This document shows positions 13,268 to 23,101 of a stretch of DNA of 64,000 nt, one piece after another. The translations under genes and the position numbers were made by a program. Within the stretch, counting starts at the first letter, position 1. Each line of letters opens with the position of its first letter. This DNA is from Caprimulgus europaeus (lineage: Eukaryota; Chordata; Aves; Caprimulgiformes; Caprimulgidae). The stretch is from contig OU015550.1 in assembly GCA_907165065.1 (NCBI GenBank), forward strand, positions 7,439,400-7,503,399. The letters are read 5' to 3'. A model generated the notes under the pieces. That model made no database searches. It saw only the letters and a program-made list of their open reading frames with translations, and had not been told where the DNA came from.

Positions 13268-13329
13268 GCTTCCAGGCATGAACAGACAGGGACCACCCCC
13301 ACACCCAGATACAGAATGGAAGCACCAAG
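13268..13329 (+). CDS. Candidate 62-base exon after long pyrimidine tract
   Basis: The acceptor ATCTCCAG follows a very long C/T tract, and the donor CACCAAG|GTGAGC is close to the vertebrate consensus. At least two frames are open across the 62 bases. One reads MNRQGPPPHPDTEWKHQ and another RHEQTGTTPTPRYRMEAP. The splice signals are good, so an exon is plausible, but the frame and coding status cannot be fixed. It could join the CpG-rich segment at 12,641 if a donor such as CCG|GTGCGG near 12,850 is used. Confidence 0.38.
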
Positions 13330-13647
13330 GTGAGCACCAACTGCCCCAGAACACCTAAGATATTATTAAACCCAGCCTCATTGCTCCCAGACCGACTCTG
13401 AAACAGCAAGACCTGGCTGGGGAGATTTGTTTCTTTTGCAGAGTAATCCTCTGAGGAACAAAAACTTGGAAGCGAAGCAATGTGACCTAATCTGTTAATT
13501 TCAGAGATGTTTTTCACAGGAAGTATGTAAGTGTAGAAGGGGCCTAGAATGCTAGGAGGAAAGCAAAGAGCAAGGAACATTTGAGAGAGGAAAAGCTAAC
13601 TGCCATCACCATTTAAATCATTAAAAGCTGAAGGAATGGTGTTTAAT
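13330..13647. other. Non-coding interval downstream of candidate exon
   Basis: No supported feature. If the preceding exon is real, this is the start of its intron. Confidence 0.5.
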
Positions 13648-13685
13648 TGCAGAATGGTAGGGGTTGGAAGGGACCTTAGTTTAAG
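13648..13685 (-). mobile_element. CR1 LINE 3'-end fragment
   Basis: The stretch GAATGGTAGGGGTTGGAAGG followed by GACCTTAG is the reverse complement of the conserved 3' end of chicken-repeat-1 (CR1) retrotransposons. A CR1 truncated at its 5' end is therefore inserted on the minus strand. CR1 is the dominant LINE of birds and other reptiles, so this is one of the clues to the host. How far the element extends rightwards cannot be judged by eye. Confidence 0.65.
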
Positions 13686-13689
13686 CATT

Positions 13690-14940
13690 GTTCATAGGAA
13701 GGTCTAAGATGGCATAATGCACAAAGAATGGAAAAATACCATGGCTCAACCCAAGGTTCTGCCTCAGGCCTGCAAGCAGGCTTTTGGCATGGAGTCCTTG
13801 TGCTGAGCCTGGGCATGTTGGTGTGGGGAGGACCTTGCATGCTGTGCGGGTGAGGGGTGAATAGGGCTAGATCTTGGCAAAGGCTGCTCTCTGACAAATG
13901 CACGTGGAGGGGAATGGGAGATGGGTCTGAAAGAATAAGAAGTGTAGGCTTTTCATCTCAAATGAGGTTCCTGATACGTCCACTGGGGTCCCATGCAACA
14001 TCCTTGAAGATAATACACATCCTGGGCAGTTCCAGGGACCTGTGAGGTGACACTTACTGTTCTGTGGGTACTGTGATCTCTCTTTGGTACTTTTTCCAGG
14101 GTCTCTGAGATGTTTGCAGGAGCCCCTGGAGTTTTTACTCACCTTTGAGCTCTGTTCTCAGTGTGGGAGAGCCTGCAGGGCAGTTCCTACCACTTTGCTG
14201 CCACATTTGGGCTGGTGCAGGGGTCATCTTGGGTGCCTGAAGCTTTTGGTAGTTCCCTGGAGCCCTGGCAAGGCGACCTTTGGTTGCAGTTCCTCTCTGT
14301 GTACAGAGGCTGGCAAGTGAGACTCAGAGGAGCCAAGCAGATTGTGGCAGAAACAGGAGGGACACAGAGGAAGCTCTTGATGGAGCTCAGAGTTTTAAAT
14401 CCTGATTTCTGGGCTTTTTTGTCAGGGGGACCCCTCTTGGTAACTTGGTGACCTCTTAAGGGCTGCCTTGTATTGTGAGGATTGTACTGTAAATTAACAG
14501 TGGGGCCAGTTTAGAATCAAACTCTAGCACAAGAAATGGAGATGAGGAATTTATTCTGGAGATAAAGATATTTTTTTTTCCACAGTGCACGCAAGAAAGC
14601 TCTTTACAAACATATTATTAATGCTCCTGAATTAATTATTGCAGTTGCTAAAGATAGACCACAAGAGTGAATACCTCACTTGGTGACAAATATTATTGCA
14701 GGTGCTCATAAAAACACACTGAGCTTTTTTGTTTATTTGCATGAGTCAAGAAATGGGACAAAAAACGCAACGAGCTCTACCTTTACCTAACAAAATCACT
14801 TGATCTAAAAGCTGTAGTTAAAATTTCCTGTTCGCATATCTCACCTTTCTTAAAGGTGGAGGCTGGGCACCAGTGGTACCTTCAAGCTATCTACATAATT
14901 GGCCCAGAGAGCGTAGCAGGGCGTTGAATTCAGCAATCCC
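13690..14940. other. Interval without a supported gene
   Basis: Moderately GC-rich up to about 14.4 kb, with several medium open frames on both strands that lack domain features or paired splice sites, then AT-rich. Part of the left end may belong to the CR1 insertion. Confidence 0.45.
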
Positions 14941-14951
14941 TCACTTGCTGC

Positions 14952-15482
14952 TGGAGACATGGCTGCAGGGACTTGGTCGATAGCACCAGGAGGCTGATGC
15001 TGGATGAGTCCTTAATCTACAGCTCCAAAGGTGACCAGATCAAGAGTGGCACCAACATTAAGTCGTTGATCCTGGAGAGGGAGGAAGCTGCCATCACAGC
15101 CTCCTTCTCTCTCAAAAGGGCACTTCCCTGGGGAGTGCCTTCGCTGCCACCACCCTGCTGCTGCTGGTGCTTTCAGGAGTGTGTCTCCTCACCAGGAACT
15201 GTCAAAAGCTGCAGAGAAGGAAGCGAGAGGCTGACAGACCTGCCCTGGAGGAGCATCCCCTGAACACCAAGGTGGAGCTGCCCTGGGGTGCAGCAGAGGC
15301 CCTGGACAGCCGGTACCTCACTGCAAGGAACCTTAATATACTGAGGGAAACTGGGGGCTTTTGCGAAGGGAAGGGCGGGAAGGTGAAGCAGGTGAACTTG
15401 GAAGTCAAAGTCCACAGCAGTTTGCACAGTGAAACAGAATTTCAATGGAGCACACACTTGGGTTTGGTAAAAGTATTTTATA

Positions 15483-15488
<6 letters not shown>
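14952..15488 (+). pseudogene. Retrocopy-like pseudogene: C-terminal end of a single-pass membrane protein
   Basis: A plus-strand frame reads LVDSTRRLMLDESLIYSSKG and continues to SFSLKR near 15,118. A one-base frameshift there moves the reading into a second frame, giving a hydrophobic segment (AFAATTLLLLVLSGVCLL), a basic stop-transfer (RNCQKLQRRKR) and a cytoplasmic-like tail with NTKVELPWG and YLTARNLNIL. No intron interrupts the two parts, and a run of about 30 A's follows. This fits a 5'-truncated processed copy of an mRNA that lost its frame. From memory the tail resembles the C-terminus of Fras1/FREM extracellular-matrix proteins. That is only an impression. A genuine terminal exon with an assembly frameshift is the alternative. 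Confidence 0.45.
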
Positions 15489-15518
<30 letters not shown>

Positions 15519-15526
15519 AAAAAAAA
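15489..15526 (+). repeat. Poly(A) tract after the pseudogene
   Basis: An A-run of about 29 bases, TT, then a further A-run. It directly abuts the end of the open frame of the preceding feature, as a retroposition tail would. An AATAAA occurs just beyond it near 15,535. Confidence 0.8.
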
Positions 15527-15539
15527 ATCCCACAAATAA

Positions 15540-16057
15540 AAGCTAAGAAAACTGTCATTGGTATTTTTATACTCTTGGGAGAAGGAGCAGGTGCATGGGG
15601 CATGAGAGGGGTCATGGGGAAGATCCCCCCAAACAAGAGGAGTCTCAGCCCCAAAGTGCCTGAGAGCTGTCCCTGTTCCATGTCCCAGTGCTTTGCAGGC
15701 TGGAGGGCAGGGCAGTCAGTCCCAGTGTGCAGTGTCTCTCAGTTCCAAGCCCAGCCCAGGAAGCCTCGTGAGCATCTGTAGGAGTGGGAGAGCAGATGCC
15801 CGGTAGCACAGAGGGGAGGAAAGGGGCAAATCCCAGAGCAGAGCCCGGGGATCACCGGCGTATCGCTCGTCTGCAGATGGGCCACTGGCATCTGCTCCAC
15901 TCGGATGTGCTGTTTCCTTCTGAACATACACACAGAGCGGCTTTCAGTGTCTTCGCTCCTGCCTCAAGGATGCCAGCTCTGCTGCCTCAATTCTTTTTGA
16001 AAAGAAATACTATTTTTTTTTCTTTCAGATCCCTCTTTTGAAATCTCTCATTTCTTT
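15540..16057. other. Interval without supported gene, upstream of CpG island A
   Basis: No convincing coding segment. Short overlapping frames on both strands have no recognisable motif. Composition rises in GC towards the promoter region to the right. Confidence 0.5.
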
Positions 16058-16059
16058 TT

Positions 16060-16860
16060 GAAATCTCTCTCCAGGGCCTCACTGCTGCCACTGTTGCAGC
16101 CCCGCTGCCACACGCAGCCATGCAGCAAGCCCCGGGGTTTGCTCCGGGGCAGAACAAACCCCCGGGCGCTGCTCGGAGGGGTGGTGCTGCTGCTTCTCCT
16201 CCCGGGGGATGGGATTTGGGGAAGGGGCAGGAGCAGCCCCCGGGCCGCGGGAGCGGTTAGAGGCAAAGGGCGGCCTCTGTGTGCTGCTGCCGCCATCTCG
16301 TGTCCGAACGGAGGCACTGCAGCCCGGCGGCCACGCGCGGCTCAGCAGAACTGGCTCGTCGGGCTGGCGGGCACAGCTCGGTGCTGCAGGTCGCCTGCCG
16401 CACATCCGGGTTCTGGGGCGCTCGCTGCTGCCACCTGGAGAATAATTTCAGATAGTGCAGCTCTGCCTCGGCGCATGCGCAGTAGCGCTTTTCAATCCCG
16501 TGCTCGCTACTGCAGCCCGGTGACCAAGTTTCGGTACTGCAGCTCTATTGTCGCGCATGCGCGGTGCCGCCCGAGCGCCATCCCGCCGTACGCGGTTCCT
16601 GCGGGGTGGTGACGCCGTGATCGCTGCTGCCTCCCGGTCAGGAAAGGCCGCTGCCGCCCCGCGGGCTCTGGGTCCGCGAAACGCGGAACTGCAGCGCCGG
16701 TGCTTCCCCTGGGTAACCGCCGCCCGGGATCGGTGCGGCACGGCGGCAGGGCGGGGCTGGGGCGGGAGGGGCGGGGCCACGGCTTTTTCTTTGGTCCCGG
16801 CACCGGAACTTCCCGCCTCTTTTCCGGCCGCCGCGCGGGCCATGCGGTGCTGTGAAAACC
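16060..16860 (+). promoter_or_regulatory. CpG-island promoter of gene copy A with NRF1-type sites
   Basis: A dense CpG segment contains two palindromic GCGCATGCGC motifs, at 16,471-16,480 and 16,553-16,562, the core of the NRF1 binding site. Several GC boxes (GGGCGGGGC, GGGGCGGGGC) lie near 16,750-16,785, and an E2F-like TTCCCGCC near 16,810. No TATA box is seen, as expected for a housekeeping-type CpG promoter. The part from about 16,468 to 16,640 is clearly homologous to 24,090-24,285, the promoter motifs of copy B. It leads directly into exon 1 of copy A. Long open frames in this region on both strands are composition artefacts. Confidence 0.6.
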
Positions 16861-16913
16861 GGGGCGAAACGGAACTGAACCGAACCGAGCCTGGCGGCTG
16901 TGGGGACGGCGCG

Positions 16914-16933
16914 ATGGATGCGGCGATCCGCAG
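16914..16933 (+). CDS. Exon 1 (coding start) of gene copy A
   Basis: ATG at 16,914 gives MDAAIR plus two bases, followed by a consensus donor CAG|GTAAGG. Copy B has the matching 20-base segment at 28,425-28,444 (MEVAIS plus two bases), which favours this start. An in-frame upstream ATG at 16,842 would add 24 residues (MRCCENRGETELNRTEPGG...), but copy B does not keep that reading. The exon sits at the 3' edge of a CpG island, as first exons do. The protein is unidentified. Intron 1 runs at least to about 19.7 kb unless an exon has been missed. Confidence 0.45.
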
Positions 16934-16934
16934 G

Positions 16935-18234
16935 TAAGGCGAGTGCGGCGGCGGTCGGAGGATTCCTCTCCGGGACTGCTGCGCAGCCACTGCCGTGCTC
17001 CGCCCTGCTCAACGGCGAGCTCTGCCCCGGGGCGTCCCCTCTCCCCCCGCCCGCCCGCGCTCCTCTCGGCTCTCTGGCCCCTCGGGACCCCCCTGCTCTT
17101 GCCGCGCTCCTTCCCGCCTCCGGTAACCGATTAAAATAATTGCCAAAAAGATCATTAGAGAGATGAATGCAGTGCTAATTAGTGATAGAACTTTTGAACT
17201 CAAATTTTGTCTGAATTTTCTAAAGACTTTACCTGTGCAATTTTCTTGCATGTCCTGTTGAAGTGTTTTCCCTGTTGGGTTGAGGTTTTGGGGGTTTGTT
17301 TATTGTTTTGTTGTTTTTTTTTCCTTTTCCGATGAACTGTGGTTTCCAAGGGTTATCGGGGTTTTTATTTCCCAAAGGCATATTTAGAATGACTTTATGG
17401 ATTTACCTTCCTCCTTTGAGATATCTCAAGAGCTTTGTGGAGGGCAATTAATTCTGCTTTTGTGCTGATGTCCTTGCAGGCAATGCTTCAGCTCCAGGTA
17501 CCTCAGCAGGGTGGTGACTGTATATCCAGACGTTTTCTTTCCCTCGTGAACAAAACTACTTCGGTCTGTGTCCAACTCCAGCTCTGGGTCAGTGAGTGGT
17601 TCCTCGATGGGTCACTCATTGTTTCCCAAACTAAAATTTTATGGGTTGCAAAAAGGGCCGATTCTTTTGCTTCCCTGTAGCACCAGCAACACTTCCAGTT
17701 CCCTGACCAAAATTTCCTTTACAAGAATTAAGTCTGGAATGAGCAGCTCCTGTATCAACTGAAAATTCCACTTCATCAGTGGATGTCACTATGTTAATGG
17801 CACGTAGAGCTGTGTCCAGTTGGAGGACATTCCTTTTTCCAATTTCTTTTTTTTTTTTTTTTTTTTTTGTAAATTGTACACTAATTTGGGGTTTTTTTGG
17901 GTTTTTTTTGAGACGGGGATGTGTGAAAGGAAAGGGTCTTGTGTTTCTTTTCTCTTTGTCTGTGCTCATTTTGTGGGCAAGTTGGACATAGCTTTTTATT
18001 TTTCCTATGTGACTATAACTAAATTTTTAGTAATAGATGGTGTCTGCATAGTTAATTTTTGAGCACCCAGATGCCAGTAGAAAGGGAATGCAGGAAACAT
18101 GACGGAAACTGATGTTTAAGTTCAATTTTTTTTTTTTTAATTAGAGTGTTGGTAGCATGTTGTTCCACTGCCTAATCCCTGTTCTGTTCAGTGGAGTCTT
18201 CAGTGTAGGACTTCTGAGTAAAAAAGTTTATCCT
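16935..18234 (+). other. Putative intron 1 of gene copy A, T-rich
   Basis: The first 200 bases remain CpG-rich and are homologous to 28,445-28,645 of copy B. The rest is T-rich with long T and G/T runs (near 17,310, 17,850, 17,890 and 18,130). No exon with paired splice sites and homology to copy B was found. Confidence 0.45.
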
Positions 18235-18720
18235 TACAAAAAAGGACTAGTTGATGTGCGGAGAGAGACTCCACAACCTGTAAAGTTGTACAGTAGGTGT
18301 CTTTATTCAGCGCTGGGCGCACGGGGGATCGCTCCACCACAAACGTGCGCACCTTAAGGCAGTCAGTTCTCTATATTTAAGGTATATTCCTATACATATT
18401 CATTAACAAATGCAAAACGCCCATACATATGCATGACCTTTCCCCGCTTCGTATTGAAATTAGGTCTCCTCCCCTTTGCGCCTGCGCAGAGCTTTGTGGT
18501 GGTGGTTGTTGAGGGTCTTAGAGGGAAATCTTCATCGCAACCTATAGTTACCTCACCCTCCTCATCGTCACCTGTAGTTAACCTCTTGATTTTGCTCATG
18601 CGCACTTTCTTTCTGGATCTGGGCCCGGGCCTCTTCCTAGTTATCTTTGCTCATCAGTTTTAAATTGGTTGGAGTTCTGTGATAAATCACCCACAAGGCC
18701 CATCCCTGGCAAGTGGGGAG
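18235..18720 (-). mobile_element. Probable solo LTR of an endogenous retrovirus, minus strand
   Basis: Read on the minus strand, the segment has an AATAAA signal (complement of TTTATT near 18,301) about 60 bases before its presumed end. A TATA-like TTAAATATAG (complement near 18,370-18,380) lies upstream. A GC-rich leader (complement of GCGCTGGGCGCACGGGGGAT) follows the TATA motif and leads to the AATAAA. This order is that of an avian retroviral LTR (U3-R-U5). No gag, pol or env lies nearby. It is absent from the corresponding position of copy B, so it inserted in copy A after the duplication or was lost from B. Exact ends and target-site duplication could not be fixed. Confidence 0.4.
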
Positions 18721-19701
18721 TTGGAGTTAAACTGTCCAGGCCTACCCCTGGCAAGTAGAGCTTCGTGATAAATTGTCCAGCAGGTCAGTCCTTGTCAAGT
18801 CAAGATAAGTAAACTAAGAAATTAGAAATGCTAATGCTTAAAATTTAAAGAGACAAACTGAAAAATACCAAATGCCCACTATCACTAGTCACTTATAGGA
18901 TTGAGGTATAGACTGGGAGAGTCGCTGAAGTACACGAGATCAGAATTAAAGCCAAATTTCACTTGATGTTGTTGGTCTCTACTTTCATTCATTTTCCCAG
19001 CTGGGAGCTCTGATTCATCATGTGTTTCAGTGTCTAGCTCTTTCCCCCGCCCAAGGAGAGGGAAACAAATGCCAGAGTCAATAAAATAATAAAATTGACA
19101 TGGTAATCAAAACGGTATCAAAATGACACCGATCATACAGATGTGAACAATTTCTGAACATGTGTTTGTCATTATACGAATCATCTGCATTTGTTGCATT
19201 GACAAGATAGTATGCTGAGACAGGGATGAGCTCCAAAAGAAGAAAAAGATACAGGGTCATGGTTTTGTTTCGTTGGTGTTTGTTTGGGGTTGGTTTTTTT
19301 GGGTTTTTTTTTTTTGGATTGGTTTGTGTTTGTTTGGGTTTTTATTGTTGTTTTTGTTTTTTTCTTTTTCTGAGCACGCTGTTGTCTGGTGGTGGACTGC
19401 AGAGCTCTTTTGCTGCCTGTTCTCTCCTTTTCTTCTCAGTCAAAAGCTGAGAGGAACCCCAAGCAGGTTTGATGGCAGAACTGTGATTTTAAAAGATCTT
19501 GGCTGTTTGGAGGAATGGCTTGGAAAAAATAATTCTATTTTTGCAACGAGTTCACAAGGACAGATGTGTTGCTGCACCCTTTAAAAAAAAAATACTCAAC
19601 TTGGGACATACTTTTTCCTCCACTCAGGGGTAGTTTCCAGGGAAAAGGAAGCTTTAGATTCCTAACGAGCTTCATGCTAAAGTTTTTTTTTCCTTCCACA
19701 G
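18721..19701 (+). other. Intron of gene copy A, homologous to copy B from about 18,955
   Basis: A short imprecise direct repeat (CATCCCTGGCAAGT / TACCCCTGGCAAGT) lies at 18,700-18,760. From about 18,955 the sequence aligns by eye with 29,399 onwards in copy B, including TTTCATTNATTTTCCCCAGC and GAGTCAATAAAAT motifs. Long G/T runs occur near 19,270-19,350. Confidence 0.5.
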
Positions 19702-19800
19702 CTGGATGTCAACTGCCACCTCTTCACCGTGGTTGCCCTTTCTTCTGCCATGAAAGGACAAGACAGGTGGAAAGAATCCGTGGTGGTCTGCAAGTATGAG
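19702..19800 (+). CDS. Internal exon of gene copy A (99 bases)
   Basis: Acceptor TTCCTTCCACAG and donor TATGAG|GTGCGT flank 33 open codons reading LDVNCHLFTVVALSSAM...DRWKESVVVCKYE. Copy B has the same-length exon at 30,311-30,409. Between the copies most differences fall at third codon positions and are silent in this frame (CTC/CTT, ACC/ACT, GTG/GTA, GCC/GCA, TAT/TAC). The few replacements are conservative (V/I, Q/R, K/R), with one E/K. That pattern is the best evidence in the window for past protein-level selection. I do not recognise the protein family. The hydrophobic centre and charged C-terminal half give no clear domain. Confidence 0.6.
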
Positions 19801-20321
19801 GTGCGTCTGCGTTTTTTCTAAGGTACTTGTAGGATGGACTTTAAAGTTGACATTAAGAATGTCTGTATTTTTTTAGATGAAGTATTTTAATACAAATACC
19901 AAAACCAAGGGCTGTTCTGGAGCGTGTTAGGCCTGTGCAAAGCTGTTGCTGTTGTGCTGGATCTGTCAGCGTAGATGATGATGATGGTCCAAGCTCGTCC
20001 TGCAGCCTCAGAGGGCGGTCTCCCTGCCGCTGTACTGTAAGGACGAGAAGTGGACAATTTCCAACACCAGCAAGAGTGCTTGCTTTTATGCTAAGAATGT
20101 GTTCAGAATCCTGTTGGTTCCTCTTAACATTAAGTGTTCAAATCACTCAGGCTTTTAAAGGATGTGCGTTGCATTTTCAGCTAGACTGCTCTAGTCTAGT
20201 TTTCCTAGTCTTCTCTAGCTCAACTATTCTTCTATCCCTTATTTTGTCTGAATTCCTTGACTTTCTTCTCTGTTATTTTTTTAATATGCTGAAGTATAAC
20301 TTGGGATTTTTGTTTTTTCAG

Positions 20322-20382
20322 ATGTGGTGTTGTAAGCCTCTACATAGTCGGCATCAGGCCAAGACCACCGGCGTGCAGCACG
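20322..20382 (+). CDS. Internal exon of gene copy A (61 bases)
   Basis: A T-rich tract ending TTTTTTCAG precedes it and CACG|GTACGT follows. In the phase carried over from the 99-base exon it is open and reads MWCCKPLHSRHQAKTTGVQH plus one base. The homologous segment in copy B (31,717-31,777) is also open in this phase, but its donor GT has become GG. The length of 61 plus the 110 of the next exon equals 171, a multiple of three, so the two together keep frame. Function unknown. Confidence 0.42.
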
Positions 20383-20472
20383 GTACGTCTGCGTAGCGCA
20401 CGAGTGAGCGAGGCTGCGTGTCTAGGAATCGTGGTCTTGTCGGAGGTGTAAGACACCCGTGTGTCCTCTCAG

Positions 20473-20582
20473 GTGGAGGACAGCCAAGCAACCGGAGTTA
20501 CAGAAGAGGAAGAGAAGGGAGAAGGAGAAAGCAGTGTCTGAACTGGCAAATTCTCCTGGCAGCACTGAGAGCGAGAGCCGCG
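20473..20582 (+). CDS. Internal exon of gene copy A (110 bases), basic
   Basis: Acceptor GTGTCCTCTCAG and donor GCCGCG|GTGAGT are both good, and copy B has the same 110-base segment at 31,894-32,003. Two frames are open. In the phase predicted from the preceding exons it reads an Arg-rich stretch (RSYRRGREGRRRKQCLNWQ). In another it reads ELQKRKRREKEKAVSELANS and then PGSTESESR. Between the copies silent changes occur in both frames, so selection does not decide. Either version is strongly basic and could carry a nuclear localisation signal. Immediately downstream lies a 2.5-kb pyrimidine minisatellite. Confidence 0.45.
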
Positions 20583-20599
20583 GTGAGTCCCGGGTCCTC

Positions 20600-23100
20600 G
20601 AGGCCTTGGTGCCCATCTTGTGCGTCCTGGTCCCTCCCTGCCTCTCCCCTGGCTGGCTCTTTCTCGCACTGCTGCAAATTTTTGTTTTGTTTTGTTCCCC
20701 TGTGCTCCCTTTCTCCATCTCGTTCTGAGCTGCTCCCCGTCCCTATCTTTTAGTTTTTCTCTCTCTCTCCCCTGTAGCCCGAGGCTACTTTTTCCTTCCC
20801 CATCTCTCTCTCTGTCCAGCTCTCGGATGCTATTTTTGCATTCCTCCCTCTCTGTCCTTTAGCCTGTCAGTATTTTTGATGTGGCTGGTTCTCTCTGTCC
20901 TGCTCCCTGTCCTTGTTGCTCAAGGTCTTCCTTCTAGGCTCTGTAGCATGTTGCGAATCTGCTTCTTTTTCTGTCTCCCTTTATCCTGCTCCTTGCCCCT
21001 CATTTTGAATTTCTCCCTTTCTGTCCTGTCGCCACTCGGGATTTTTTTCCTTTCTCTGTCTTGCTCTCTCTTGTTCCCTGTCCCTGTTTTTCAGAGTCTC
21101 CCCTCTCTACCTTCTAGTGCACTGTGATTTTTCTTCCCCTGTCTCGGTTTGTCTGGCTCCCTGTCCCTCTTTCTTCAATCCTCCCTCCCTCCCTCCCTCC
21201 CTGTCCATCTTGCCATCCCCATTTTTAAACTTTCCTTCTCTCCTGGGTAGCCCACCGCAGCTTTTTTCTTCTTTCTCTGTTTCTTTCTCTGTCCAACTCC
21301 CCATCTCTAATTTTTAATTCTTTCCCTCTCTCTCTGGAAGCCTGTCAGGACGTTTCCCCTTCTCAGTCGCTCTGCTTGGCTCCCTGTACCTGTTTTTGAA
21401 TTCTCCCCTTCTGCCGTGTGGCCTTTTGCTCTCTTCCCTTTCACCACCTCTCTCTGTAGGGCCCCCAGTTCTTTCCTGTGTTGGAGCCCACTGTGGTTTT
21501 TTTCTTTCTCTGTTTCTCTCTGGTATTCTCTGGCGTCTTCTTTCTCCATCTGTCTGGCTCTGGATACCAATTTTTTAATTCCTCCTTCCCTTCTCTGTAG
21601 CCCATTCTCCCCCCGGTCCCAGCCCTTTATCCATCTTCCCACCCCCTGCCAGCTTCGGTTCTTCCCTCTCTGCCACATAGACCATTACTTTTTGCTTTTC
21701 TCCATCTCTACGTCTGTTTCACTGTCCTCACTTTTTAATTCTTCCCTCTCTGCTGTGGACCTGCTGCTATTTTTGCATTTCTCTGTCCCTCTCTGTCCAG
21801 CTGCCTGACCTTATTTATTAATCCCTCCCCCTTTTTCCTGCAACTGCTGCTATTCCTTGTGATCTCTGTCTCTGTGTGTCTGGCTCCCTGTCCCCAGTTT
21901 CTGATTCCTCCCTCTGCCCTGCATAGCCTGTCTGGATTGTCCCCATCTCTCTCTCCCCCCCCCCCCCCCGCTCCCCCCTGCTCCCTCTCTCTGTGTTGCA
22001 ATTCCATTATTCTCTGTCCCATAGCTCCACGCTGTTTTATCCGTCTTTCTCCATCTCTCTCTTTCCAGCTCCCTGCTGCTATTTTTTATTTCTTCCTGAT
22101 CTGTCTTGTAGCCCATTGCTGGGTTTTTTTTGGGGGGGGGGGGTTGTTTGTTTGTTTGGCTTTGTTTTTTTTCTTTCTCCATGTGTCTCTGTCTGGCTCC
22201 CAGTCTGTGTTCTTTAATTCCTCCCCCTTCCCTGTTGCCTGCTGCTAATTTTTTTTTTTTTCCATTCTCCATCACTCTCTGTCTGGTCCCCTCTCCCTGT
22301 TTATCAGTGTCTCCCTCTCTGTGCTGTGGCCTGTTGTGTTTTTTTTCCCATTTTCTTTCTGCCTCTCCCTCTGTCTGGCTCCCTCTCCCTGCTTTTTAAA
22401 ATTCCTCCCCTCTCTTTGTCGCCTGCACGATCTTTTGCCTTTCTCTGTCATCTCTCACTGGCCGGCTCTCTGTCCCTATTCATTCATTTTTGCCTCTCTG
22501 CCTTGTAGCCAGTGGCTTTTGTCCTTTCTCCATCTCACTGTCTCTGGCTCCCTGATGACCCCGTTTTAGAAATTCCCGCCTCTTATTTCTGGACACACAG
22601 CTATTCTTTTTCCACTTCAGCTCTCTTTTTTTTTTTTTCCTGGTCCCTGCCTCTGTTACTTAATTCTTCCCTCCCTGCCCTGTAAGGTGTAGTGATGGGG
22701 TTTGTTTTTTGTTGTTCCCCATCCCACTTCTTCCCTCCATTGTTCACTGCCCTGGCTCCCTGCCCCTGTTGTTTCATTGCTTCCTCTCTGCCCCGTTCTT
22801 TGTCACTTTTTGTTTCCCTCCATCTCTCTCGGTCCGGCTCCCTGCCCCTATTTCCCCCCGCTCTCTCTATTGTGCTGACCATGCTAGGTTTTTTCTGCAT
22901 CTCCCCGTTCTGCTCCTTGTCCTTGGTTCCTTTGTGCCCTGCTCCCTCTCCCTCTTTGTGCTGCCTCTCTTCCTCTGTCCCTGCTGCTTCTTTCTCCCTC
23001 TCTGTTGGGCTTCTGGTCTCCATCCTTCTCTTGCTTGATGCTTTCTTGCTACATTCCTGCTGCCCAGCAAGCTGCCGCTTTTTTTCTTCTCTCTCTTCTA
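20600..23100 (+). repeat. Degenerate pyrimidine-rich minisatellite, copy A (unit about 80-90 bases)
   Basis: About 2.5 kb of the plus strand is C/T-rich with a recurring unit. TGTAGCC followed by a G/C/A-containing box and a T-run leads into CTCCATCTCTCTCTGTCTGGC, then TCCCTGTCCCTATTTTT and AATTCCTCCCTCTCTGCC. Anchors occur for example near 20,775, 20,863, 20,942, 21,022 and 21,108, about 80-90 bases apart. The same repeat occupies 32.0-34.6 kb in copy B. Homopolymer runs of C (near 21,957) and G (near 22,131) occur. Numerous open frames on both strands are shadows of the composition. Confidence 0.85.
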
Positions 23101-23101
23101 G

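Noticed and set aside
16058-17140. Overlapping 100-180 codon frames in the CpG island
   Set aside because: Stop-poor GC-rich DNA opens several frames on both strands at once. Only the short exon 1 segment has splice and duplication support.
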